A DNA stretch of 5,314 nucleotides from an uncultured Spirochaetaceae bacterium (lineage in GTDB: Bacteria > Spirochaetota > Spirochaetia > Treponematales > Treponemataceae), in NCBI GenBank assembly GCA_902797925.1, contig CADBUT010000334.1:1-5314 (forward strand), written 5' to 3'. The notes under the pieces were generated by a model. The model saw only the letters and a list, made by a program, of their open reading frames with translations, was not told the DNA's origin and did not search any database. Position numbers and translations under genes: made by a program. This document shows, piece after piece, positions 1-5,314 of this stretch. Numbering within the stretch: the first letter of the stretch is position 1; each line of letters begins with the position of its first letter.

Positions 1-72
1 AGCGGCAGCCTCTTGGATATGCACATCTATGTAATATTTATTGTTCTGGCGGGAAGCAGTGATTTGTGGACG

Positions 73-108
73 CGGACTGCCTCATGGCTTTGCCATGCGA
101 GCAGTCCG
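73..108. repeat. Long two-part extragenic hairpin with TTT loop
   Basis: Outer stem CGGACTGC (73-80) pairs with GCAGTCCG (101-108), and inner stem CATGGC (83-88) pairs with GCCATG (92-97) around a TTT loop, with a small asymmetric internal loop (CT against CGA). That gives fourteen pairs in all. GGACGC flanks it as a direct repeat at 68-73 and 111-116. Neither strand has a T run behind it, so a terminator role is doubtful; an extragenic palindromic repeat or a structured RNA fits better. Confidence 0.75.
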
Positions 109-122
109 ACGGACGCAAAATA

Positions 123-134
123 ACGGATTTCCGT
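123..134. repeat. Short palindrome between the two large hairpins
   Basis: ACGG, ATTT, CCGT: a four-pair stem, again with a T-rich loop on the plus strand. On the minus strand it is followed by TATTTTG, a weak T tract. It is short enough to be chance; it is listed because it sits between two stronger hairpins. Confidence 0.35.
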
Positions 135-169
135 CATCTATAGATTAAGCCGACGCTGTGCACCCGTTA

Positions 170-194
170 CCAGTTTCCGCTTTGCGGAAACTGG
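170..194. repeat. Perfect 11-bp extragenic hairpin with TTT loop
   Basis: CCAGTTTCCGC, loop TTT, then GCGGAAACTGG: eleven pairs without a mismatch, about 50 bases past the chemoreceptor stop. On the minus strand no T run follows (TAACGGG), so it is not a classical terminator for that gene, though it could protect the 3' end. On the plus strand GCCGTTTTG follows, a poor T tract that could serve a converging gene outside the window. Confidence 0.8.
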
Positions 195-244
195 GCCGTT
201 TTGCTCGATAAGACTAATTTCGTAGATAAAGCTACTGCAAAACG

Positions 245-2065
245 CTACATTGTTTTGAACTTGTTGATAAGCTCAGAAACGTCGGTGGCTGTCTGCTTGT
301 TTGATTCAGAAGCATCGGCTACGTTGGTGATAAGCGACTGGACTTCCATTGTCTTCATTACGATGTTGTCAACTTTTGAGCCGATTTCGTTTGTCTGGGT
401 CTTGAGCAGGTCAATCTTACCGAATGCGTCGGCACTCTGCTGTTTCATCTTTGAAGAAGAAACGTTGATAGCCTGTGCAGTTTCATTGATGATTCTGGTA
501 GTTTCGGCAACGCCCCGGATTGCAGTATCCTGTTCGTTCATGCCGAGCTGCAAATCCTTAATCATCTGGTCAATGCCCTGAATCTGTTTTCCGATTCCCT
601 CAAATGATTTGCGCGAAGCATCAGAAGAATGGACAATTCCGTTAATTGCATCTGTAATGTCTTTAAGCAGGTTGTTAATCGATTCAGACTGCTTTGCAGA
701 GCTTTCTGCAAGCTTTCGGATTTCACCGGCAACAACAGCAAAACCTTTACCGGCGTTACCGGCATGTGCAGCCTCAATAGAAGCGTTCATCGCAAGAAGG
801 TTTGTCTGTGATGAAATATTGGCGATTGCAGTGTTAGCGTCTGCAAGGTTTCTTGCCTGTTCAACTACAAGCGAAACTTTTTCGACAACTTCCTGCTGAA
901 GAACACGGCCCTCTTCAGAATTATTAACAAGCGCCGTACAAGAAGAAGCAATTTCATTCATTCCTTTATTGAAATTGCTGACGTTTACAGTCATTTCTTT
1001 CATGGCGTTTGATGAATTTTCAATTGAAACTGAAACACTGTTCAGACGCCTGTCAAGCTCTGCGATTTCTTCTTCTGTCTTAGAAATACCCACAACAACG
1101 TCGTTCATGCATGAAGTCTGCGCCTGTGTTTTTGTCGTAATGTCCATAATTTCAGAGCCGGCAACCAGCATTGCCTCTTTTGCACCTTCAATCTGAACAA
1201 GCAGGTTTTCGCTCGTCATGTCAAGCTTGAATGTAGAGTCTTTTATCGACTGAATCATCTGACAAAGACTTGCAATAACTTTATTGAAGTTGCGGGCAAG
1301 TGCGCCGACTTCATCATCCTTTTTTATAGGAAGCGACTGAGTAAGGTCACCGGCACCGTCAGAAATCTGTTCGAGAGAAGACGAAACGCCCTTAATTCTT
1401 TTGAAGAAAGGCATCGTAAAGAAAAATGTCAAGATAATTGCTATAATTGTAATTGAAACGCCAAATGAAATAAGTGCAATTCTTGTCTTTTTCAGCTCTT
1501 TTGCAATGGTTGCACCGCTAAAATCGCAGCCGATAATGCCGACAAGATTTCCGGCACTGTTCTTGATTGGCGCATAAGCTGAAACAGTCCAGCCCCAAGC
1601 CGGCTGATAGACTAGATCGCCTGTTATAAGTTCACCTGTTTTGTAGCTGATTACCAAATCTTCGCCATAATCAGAAATGTCTTCTTCAGAACCTAAAGGT
1701 GAAAATTCATCTCCGTCCGGCTCGTCACTTCCGTCTGCAATAAACACACCGGTCTTTTCATCTTTAAGAATCATCGTATAAAGGTATGTACAGTGCTGCT
1801 CGTATCTTATTTTGAGAAGCCTGCGGCAAGTTTCAATATAATCAAAGTCGTTCGGGTCAAGAGAAGCTGCGTACCGTTCAAATGAATCGCCGTCAACAAT
1901 ACCCTGAGCAGCTCTTACAACCTGAGTTGCCTGATTCTGATAGACTGAAGACGAAATTCTCGTCATTTTCTTGATTGAGTAAAAAGAAAGACAGAGTACA
2001 ACTATAATAATTAAAGAGCTTATAAGCGCAAGAAATTTAACTTGAAATGACTGTAATAGTTTCAT
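245..2065 (-). CDS. Methyl-accepting chemotaxis protein, transmembrane receptor with Cache-like sensor
   Basis: Complete 606-residue chemoreceptor that would signal through CheW and CheA to the flagellar motor. Membrane helix 1 spans about residues 11-29. The extracytoplasmic domain (about 30-195) looks Cache-like, with YLYTMI at 95-100, FSPLGSEEDI at 121-130 and YQPAWGWTVSAYAPIKNSAG at 153-172; its ligand cannot be told. Helix 2 spans about 196-217, followed by a HAMP domain (about 218-271, with DDEVGALARNFN). The coiled-coil signalling domain follows, with its tip around 415-452: SSQTNLLAMNASIEAAHAG, then GKGFAVVAGEIRKLAE. The tip has Asn437 where many receptors have Glu, probably normal variation. 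No NWETF-type CheR-binding pentapeptide is present at the C-terminus. The ATG at 2065 is the first start after an in-frame TAG at 2077-2075, and no Shine-Dalgarno precedes it. It lies 134 bp after the copper operon, probably as a separate unit. Confidence 0.96.
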   Translation of the reverse strand: MKLLQSFQVKFLALISSLIIIVVLCLSFYSIKKMTRISSSVYQNQATQVVRAAQGIVDGDSFERYAASLDPNDFDYIETCRRLLKIRYEQHCTYLYTMILKDEKTGVFIADGSDEPDGDEFSPLGSEEDISDYGEDLVISYKTGELITGDLVYQPAWGWTVSAYAPIKNSAGNLVGIIGCDFSGATIAKELKKTRIALISFGVSITIIAIILTFFFTMPFFKRIKGVSSSLEQISDGAGDLTQSLPIKKDDEVGALARNFNKVIASLCQMIQSIKDSTFKLDMTSENLLVQIEGAKEAMLVAGSEIMDITTKTQAQTSCMNDVVVGISKTEEEIAELDRRLNSVSVSIENSSNAMKEMTVNVSNFNKGMNEIASSCTALVNNSEEGRVLQQEVVEKVSLVVEQARNLADANTAIANISSQTNLLAMNASIEAAHAGNAGKGFAVVAGEIRKLAESSAKQSESINNLLKDITDAINGIVHSSDASRKSFEGIGKQIQGIDQMIKDLQLGMNEQDTAIRGVAETTRIINETAQAINVSSSKMKQQSADAFGKIDLLKTQTNEIGSKVDNIVMKTMEVQSLITNVADASESNKQTATDVSELINKFKTM

Positions 2066-2076
2066 GAGAATATTCT

Positions 2077-2082
2077 ATTATA
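2077..2082 (-). promoter_or_regulatory. Candidate -10 box of the chemoreceptor gene
   Basis: A perfect TATAAT on the minus strand, with 11 bases between it and the ATG at 2065. Initiation about seven bases downstream would leave a leader of only four to six bases. There is no convincing -35 at 16-18 bases: TTGAGA at 2100-2095 is spaced by only 12. The surroundings are very AT-rich, so a chance match is possible. Confidence 0.4.
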
Positions 2083-2131
2083 TTTTTGAATTTTTCTCAA
2101 ATTCATTTTGATTAATCAGCAACTTTTTTCT

Positions 2132-2154
2132 AAAAAAACAAACCGGCTTGCGGC
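2132..2154 (-). terminator. Weak candidate Rho-independent terminator of the copA operon
   Basis: About 45 bases after the stop of the C_GCAxxG_C_C gene, the minus strand reads GCCG, a five-base loop CAAGC, CGGT, then TTG and a run of seven T (2138-2132). The stem is only four pairs and includes one G-U, so it is weak, but the T run is directly behind it and it lies between the two transcription units. A seven-pair stem with one G-U and an AAA loop overlaps the stop codon itself (2189-2205) but has no T run directly behind it. Confidence 0.35.
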
Positions 2155-2199
2155 AGATTGCTCCAAAAAACCGAAAACTACCGCGGATAACTGATTTTA

Positions 2200-2697
2200 T
2201 CAGCTTGCTTTTGGATGGCTCAAATAGTATTCCGCAAAAATTCTTGCGGCATCAGCAACAAGGTCGGCGCATGGCCGTTTCTTGTAGTATTGCTCGGTAC
2301 GCGCTTCTGGCACAGGGCTGTCTGGCGCAAAAGCTGAAGTCTTTGGCGGAAGCCCAAGAAGATCGCGGCAGACTATTGAGCCGTTCTTTTCAGCAAATTT
2401 CTTGGCAAGCTCTTGAATCAATGCGTAGTGCTTGGCCTTTGCGTCTGGCTCTGAACTTGTTGAATAGCCGTAAACAAGACCGGCTGCCATGAACATGCCG
2501 CTTACAGTGCCGCAAACTTCGCGGAGCCTGCCCATGCCGCCGCCGAAAGAAGAGCTGAGCTTTTGCGCCGTTTCAAGGTTCATGCCGCAAACGCTTTCGC
2601 CAAGCTCTTCGACAAAGGCGCAGAAAACAGACTGGGCGCAATTAAAGCCGTTGAGGAAATTTGTCCGAGCCTTTTCGCTCATTTCTTCAGCATTCAT
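2200..2697 (-). CDS. C_GCAxxG_C_C family probable redox-active protein
   Basis: A 165-residue cytoplasmic protein with no signal peptide or membrane segment. It matches the small four-cysteine family named for its C_GCAxxG_C_C pattern. The conserved blocks appear in order: NGFNCAQSVF (Cys20), FGGGMGRLREVCGTVSG (Cys62, with Thr where the family's CGAxxG motif has Ala), GSIVCRDLLG (Cys110), and RPCADLVADAA (Cys143). Cys26 and Cys37 are extra. From memory, the family is described as probably redox-active and often encoded near transporter genes; its substrate is unknown. The ATG at 2697 is preceded by AAAGGA about eight bases upstream, which supports this start. The gene begins 39 bp after the copA stop on the same strand with no terminator between, so it is probably co-transcribed with copA. 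A role in copper or thiol homeostasis is a reasonable inference but not shown. Like copA, and by eye, it is more GC-rich than the chemoreceptor gene. Confidence 0.9.
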   Translation of the reverse strand: MNAEEMSEKARTNFLNGFNCAQSVFCAFVEELGESVCGMNLETAQKLSSSFGGGMGRLREVCGTVSGMFMAAGLVYGYSTSSEPDAKAKHYALIQELAKKFAEKNGSIVCRDLLGLPPKTSAFAPDSPVPEARTEQYYKKRPCADLVADAARIFAEYYLSHPKAS

Positions 2698-2736
2698 CAG
2701 TTTTTCCTTTTTGCAAATAGATGTGTCATTGCCCGG

Positions 2737-2949
2737 CTATTTAAGTGAAACTACGGTGTAGCCTGCGTCGGTAACTGCTTTTTTCAAAGTTTCTTCTGAA
2801 ACTGAATCAGCGGCATCGATAAAAGCTGTTTTCTTTTCAAGATTTACTGATGCGCTTACGCCATCAATTGCGTTCAACGCCTGTTCCACTCTTCCGCTGC
2901 AATGAGAGCACATCATTCCGTCAATTACCATTTCCATTTTTTTAGACAT
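2737..2949 (-). CDS. Candidate internally initiated CopZ-like copper chaperone (C-terminal HMA domain of copA)
   Basis: In-frame start inside copA that would give a free 70-residue protein identical to the pump's C-terminal HMA domain. It starts MSKKMEMVIDGMMCSHC and ends TVVSLK. This is the usual size and layout of CopZ/Atx1-type chaperones: a short first strand, GMxCxxC in the first loop (Cys14 and Cys17 of the short product), then a helix with VEQAL and a second half ending in DAGY. Such proteins carry Cu(I) in the cytoplasm and hand it to CopA. The ATG is preceded by GGAGG at five bases, far better than chance would suggest in an acidic linker. Seen: the motif, spacing and complete domain. 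Inferred: that ribosomes use it. The alternative is that the SD is a relic of a separate copZ gene that fused to copA. A second ATG four codons on has worse spacing. Confidence 0.5.
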   Translation of the reverse strand: MSKKMEMVIDGMMCSHCSGRVEQALNAIDGVSASVNLEKKTAFIDAADSVSEETLKKAVTDAGYTVVSLK

Positions 2950-5314
2950 AATTTCCTCCGTCGGTGAATCTTTAGAAACTTGAGTTTCTGATACAGTTTC
3001 TTCAGTTTCTATAGATGATTTTGCAAATTTGTTCTTAAAAAAGCGCAGGCGCAGCGCATTAGAAACCACGCACACGCTGCTCAAGCCCATCGCGGCAGAG
3101 CCAATCATCGGGCTGAGCTTTATTCCAAGCATATTATAAAAAACGCCGGCTGCCAATGGAATTCCGAGCGCATTGTAGAAAAAAGCCCAGAAAAGGTTCT
3201 GCTTTATGTTGCGCATTACGGCTTTTGAAAGGCGCAGCGCGTTCACCGCATCGCGCAGGTCGTTGCGCACAAGAATTATGCCCGCGCTTTCAATAGCGAC
3301 ATCTGTGCCCGCACCGATTGCAATGCCCGAATCAGCACGAACCAAAGCAGGCGCGTCGTTTATGCCGTCGCCAATCATGGCAACTTTGTGCCCTTCGTCT
3401 TTGAGCCGCCTTATTTCAGCTTCTTTTTGATGCGGAAGCACGCCCGAAATTACGTTGTCTATTCCGGCTTGAGAAGCGATGTATCTTGCGGCGTTTTCGT
3501 TATCGCCGGTAAGCATAACGACAGAGCATTTTTCAGCTTTAAAAGCTTCAATTGCTTCTTTTGTGGTTGCCCTGATTTTGTCTGTGCAGGCGATTATGCC
3601 CAAAAACTTGCGCGCAAGCACAGCACCGCCGGGCGAATTATGCGCGGCAGTTTCCGCAACAATTACGATTGTCTTCCCCTGCGAAGAAAGCGCGTCAACT
3701 TTTTGCAGAATCTCGGCCGGCACATTGTTGAAAAGCCCTGCGTTTCCGGCGGCATAATGAACGCCGTTGACAACGCCTTTTACGCCCTTGCCGGCAACAT
3801 TCTCAAAATCTGTGCATGTATATTTTGCGTTCTTGTCAAAAAACGAAGTCTTAACCGCACCGTCTACAATAGCTTTTGCAACAGGGTGCTCGCTCGGCGA
3901 TTCAAGAGCCGCCGCGAGGTTAAGCAGATGATTTCTGTCAAAGACTTCTGCCGCGAGCAGCTCAACGTCTGATACAGAAAGCTGCCCTTCTGTAACAGTG
4001 CCGGTCTTATCGAGCACGACAGTATCAACTTTATTGAGCGTCTGCAACGCCTCGCCAGACTTAATCAAGATGCCGTTCTCTGCGCCTTTTGACGTGCCAA
4101 CCATTATGGCGACAGGCGTTGCAAGACCGAGCGCACAAGGGCAAGAAATTACAAGCACCGAAATTGCACACGAAAGCGCATCTTGAAAAGCCGCGCCCTT
4201 TGCAAGCCACACAACGAAGGTAACAGCCGCAATCAGCATTACGGCCGGCACAAAATAAAGCGCAACTGTGTCGGCAGCCTTTGCAATCGGCGCTTTGCTT
4301 GCCGACGCTTCTTCAACAAGCGCAATCACCTTTGAAAAGGCAGTATCGCCGCCGACAGCTTCGGCACGTACTTTGATAAAGCCGCTCACGTTGAGCGTGG
4401 CCGCCTTTACAGAATCATCAGTTTTTTTGAAAACAGGAATGCTTTCGCCTGTCAATGCAGATTCATCTACAGACGCATCGCCTGAAATGATTTTGCCGTC
4501 AACCGGAATATACGAGCCGGTCTTGACAATTACAACGTCTCCGGCTTTGAGCGAAGCGGCTTCAACTTCAATTTCTGCGCCGTTTTCTTCTATTATAGCT
4601 GTCTTTGGCGCAAGCTTTATCAGCTTTTTGATTGCGTCGCGCGTCCGCCCTTTGCTCTTGGCTTCAAGCCATTTGCCAAAAGTTACAAGCGTTAAAATCG
4701 AGCCGCCCGACTCAAAATAGACTGTGTGCATAAGCTCATGCACAAGTGCCGAATTGCCGTGCCCCATTGCATAGGCGAGCCTGAAAAGCACAATCACGCC
4801 GTAGATTACGGCCGCGCTAGAACCAACGGCAATCAGGCTGTCCATATTCGGCTGAAGCCTGAAAAGTTTTTTGAAGCCCGAAGAATGATAAGCCCGGTTT
4901 ATGTAGCAAATCGGCAAGACCAGCATGAACTGCGATAACGTGAACACAAGCGCATTCTGCATACCGTCAAAGAAGCGCGCAATAAAGCCCGGAACAGGAA
5001 ATGGCAGCATATTGTGCATTGCAATATACATGAGCGGCAGCAAAAAGCACAGCGAAACCCAGAAGCGCATCTTAAGATGCTTTACCGCTTCAAGAAGCGC
5101 ATCTGATTCTTCGTCTTTTTCGATTGCAGAGCTTTGCTGCTGGTTGCCGCCGTTTTTGTTTTGCAGCTCGGCCTGATAGCCGGCCTTTTCAACAGCTTCT
5201 ATTATTATAGGAATTGCTGACGCGGCGGCTGTGTTTTCAGCCTGCTCAACGCTCATCGTGCCGGCGAGTAAGTTTACTTCGGCTTTCTTTACGCATTCCA
5301 AAGAATTGACAGCT
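2737..5314 (-). CDS. copA: Cu(I)-translocating P1B-type ATPase CopA, 5' end outside window, with C-terminal HMA domain
   Basis: ATP-driven inner-membrane pump that moves monovalent copper out of the cytoplasm. The frame is open to the right edge, so the true start lies outside; numbering here counts from the codon at 5301. Residues 1-46 are the end of an N-terminal HMA domain whose CxxC is missing from the window. A hydrophilic linker (47-75) is followed by membrane helices from about 79 onward. The actuator domain has TGES at 284-287. The metal site has CPC at 387-389, Tyr709-Asn710, and Met738 with Ser742, the pattern of Cu(I) exporters. The phosphorylation site is DKTGT with Asp431. The nucleotide-binding domain has His472-Pro473 and GKG 504-506; TGD is at 598-600 and GDGIND at 644-649. 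After the last helix, an acidic Ser/Thr/Glu linker (about 760-784) leads to a full HMA domain (785-854) with C798-S-H-C801. No catalytic residue is missing. Silver transport is also possible. The promoter is outside the window, so regulation cannot be judged. Confidence 0.96.
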   Translation of the reverse strand, partial: AVNSLECVKKAEVNLLAGTMSVEQAENTAAASAIPIIIEAVEKAGYQAELQNKNGGNQQQSSAIEKDEESDALLEAVKHLKMRFWVSLCFLLPLMYIAMHNMLPFPVPGFIARFFDGMQNALVFTLSQFMLVLPICYINRAYHSSGFKKLFRLQPNMDSLIAVGSSAAVIYGVIVLFRLAYAMGHGNSALVHELMHTVYFESGGSILTLVTFGKWLEAKSKGRTRDAIKKLIKLAPKTAIIEENGAEIEVEAASLKAGDVVIVKTGSYIPVDGKIISGDASVDESALTGESIPVFKKTDDSVKAATLNVSGFIKVRAEAVGGDTAFSKVIALVEEASASKAPIAKAADTVALYFVPAVMLIAAVTFVVWLAKGAAFQDALSCAISVLVISCPCALGLATPVAIMVGTSKGAENGILIKSGEALQTLNKVDTVVLDKTGTVTEGQLSVSDVELLAAEVFDRNHLLNLAAALESPSEHPVAKAIVDGAVKTSFFDKNAKYTCTDFENVAGKGVKGVVNGVHYAAGNAGLFNNVPAEILQKVDALSSQGKTIVIVAETAAHNSPGGAVLARKFLGIIACTDKIRATTKEAIEAFKAEKCSVVMLTGDNENAARYIASQAGIDNVISGVLPHQKEAEIRRLKDEGHKVAMIGDGINDAPALVRADSGIAIGAGTDVAIESAGIILVRNDLRDAVNALRLSKAVMRNIKQNLFWAFFYNALGIPLAAGVFYNMLGIKLSPMIGSAAMGLSSVCVVSNALRLRFFKNKFAKSSIETEETVSETQVSKDSPTEEIMSKKMEMVIDGMMCSHCSGRVEQALNAIDGVSASVNLEKKTAFIDAADSVSEETLKKAVTDAGYTVVSLK
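2955..2959 (-). promoter_or_regulatory. Strong internal Shine-Dalgarno before the C-terminal HMA domain
   Basis: On the minus strand the bases read CGGAGGAAATTATG: a perfect GGAGG with five bases before the ATG at 2949. It lies inside the copA frame, where it encodes part of Thr-Glu-Glu-Ile. It is stronger than the site of the downstream C_GCAxxG_C_C gene, and the chemoreceptor gene has none, so it stands out as the best translation signal in the window. Confidence 0.6.
2974..3010 (-). repeat. Three direct and one inverted copy of AGAAACT in the copA linker
   Basis: On the minus strand AGAAACT occurs at 3010-3004, 3001-2995 and 2989-2983, followed two bases later by its reverse complement AGTTTCT at 2980-2974. 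The direct copies are spaced by multiples of three and encode the repeated Glu-Thr of the acidic linker. The last direct copy and the inverted copy could fold into a small hairpin (AGAAAC, TCAA loop, GTTTCT) that ends 14 bases before the internal GGAGG. The inverted copy could also pair with either upstream copy. Any effect on translation is inferred. Confidence 0.6.

Noticed and set aside
1..123. Open plus-strand frame from the left edge to a TAA at 121-123
   Set aside because: About 40 codons with a hydrophobic stretch, but no similarity I recognise, and it runs through the long hairpin. Too weak to call a gene end.
60..200. Possible tRNA or known structured RNA in the hairpin region
   Set aside because: The stems do not form a cloverleaf, and there is no T-loop GTTCRA-type motif or acceptor stem. 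No known riboswitch pattern was recognised.
245..2065. The chemoreceptor as a copper sensor because it lies beside copA
   Set aside because: Cys80, Cys92 and His91 are in the sensor region, but there is no recognised copper-binding motif, and the 134-bp gap with its own candidate promoter and terminator argues for separate units.
2095..2100. TTGAGA as the -35 box of the chemoreceptor promoter
   Set aside because: Only 12 bases separate it from TATAAT; 16-18 are expected.
201..5176. Many open frames of 60-194 codons on the plus strand and one of 71 codons at 562-777 on the minus strand
   Set aside because: All but the first few codons of each (or the whole frame) lie antisense to, or in another frame of, the three well-supported genes; none encodes a recognisable domain. 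The longest, 3388-3972, is antisense to conserved CopA motifs.
5299..5301. TTG at 5301 as the copA start
   Set aside because: The frame stays open to the edge with Ala-Val-Asn-Ser before it, and this point falls in the middle of an HMA domain that lacks its CxxC. The real start is outside the window.
1..5314. CRISPR array, insertion sequence, attachment site or defence system
   Set aside because: No regularly spaced repeats, transposase, integrase, nuclease or toxin-like gene could be found on either strand.

Overview
The window reads as part of a bacterial chromosome, most likely from a Treponema-like spirochaete. That guess rests on the style of the chemoreceptor signalling tip and its Cache-like sensor; Clostridia are the main alternative. 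All three clear genes lie on the minus strand, so transcription runs from high to low coordinates. No plus-strand gene can be supported.

Right part, 2200 to the right edge: a copper-handling pair. copA (5' end outside the window) encodes a Cu(I)-exporting P1B-type ATPase with every catalytic and metal-site motif, part of an N-terminal heavy-metal-associated (HMA) domain, and a second complete HMA domain at its C-terminus. A gene for a four-cysteine C_GCAxxG_C_C family probable redox protein follows after 39 bp and has its own ribosome binding site, so the two are probably one operon. A weak candidate terminator (about 2132-2154) follows it.

The most interesting detail is inside copA. The C-terminal HMA domain begins with an in-frame ATG at 2949, placed five bases after a perfect GGAGG. 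The linker before it has three direct copies and one inverted copy of a 7-mer. This suggests that a free 70-residue CopZ-like copper chaperone is also made from the copA message, or that a former copZ gene fused to copA by loss of the copA stop codon.

Left part, 245-2065: a complete 606-residue methyl-accepting chemotaxis protein with two membrane segments, an extracytoplasmic Cache-like domain, HAMP and a signalling domain. A perfect TATAAT lies only 11 bases before its ATG and there is no Shine-Dalgarno sequence, so it may be read from a nearly leaderless message. It is probably a separate transcription unit, and nothing ties it to copper.

The leftmost 244 bases hold no supportable gene but contain two strong extragenic hairpins with the same CTTTG core, plus a smaller one. 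Apart from the internal chaperone start and these palindromes, the region is ordinary, and I see no new multi-gene system.
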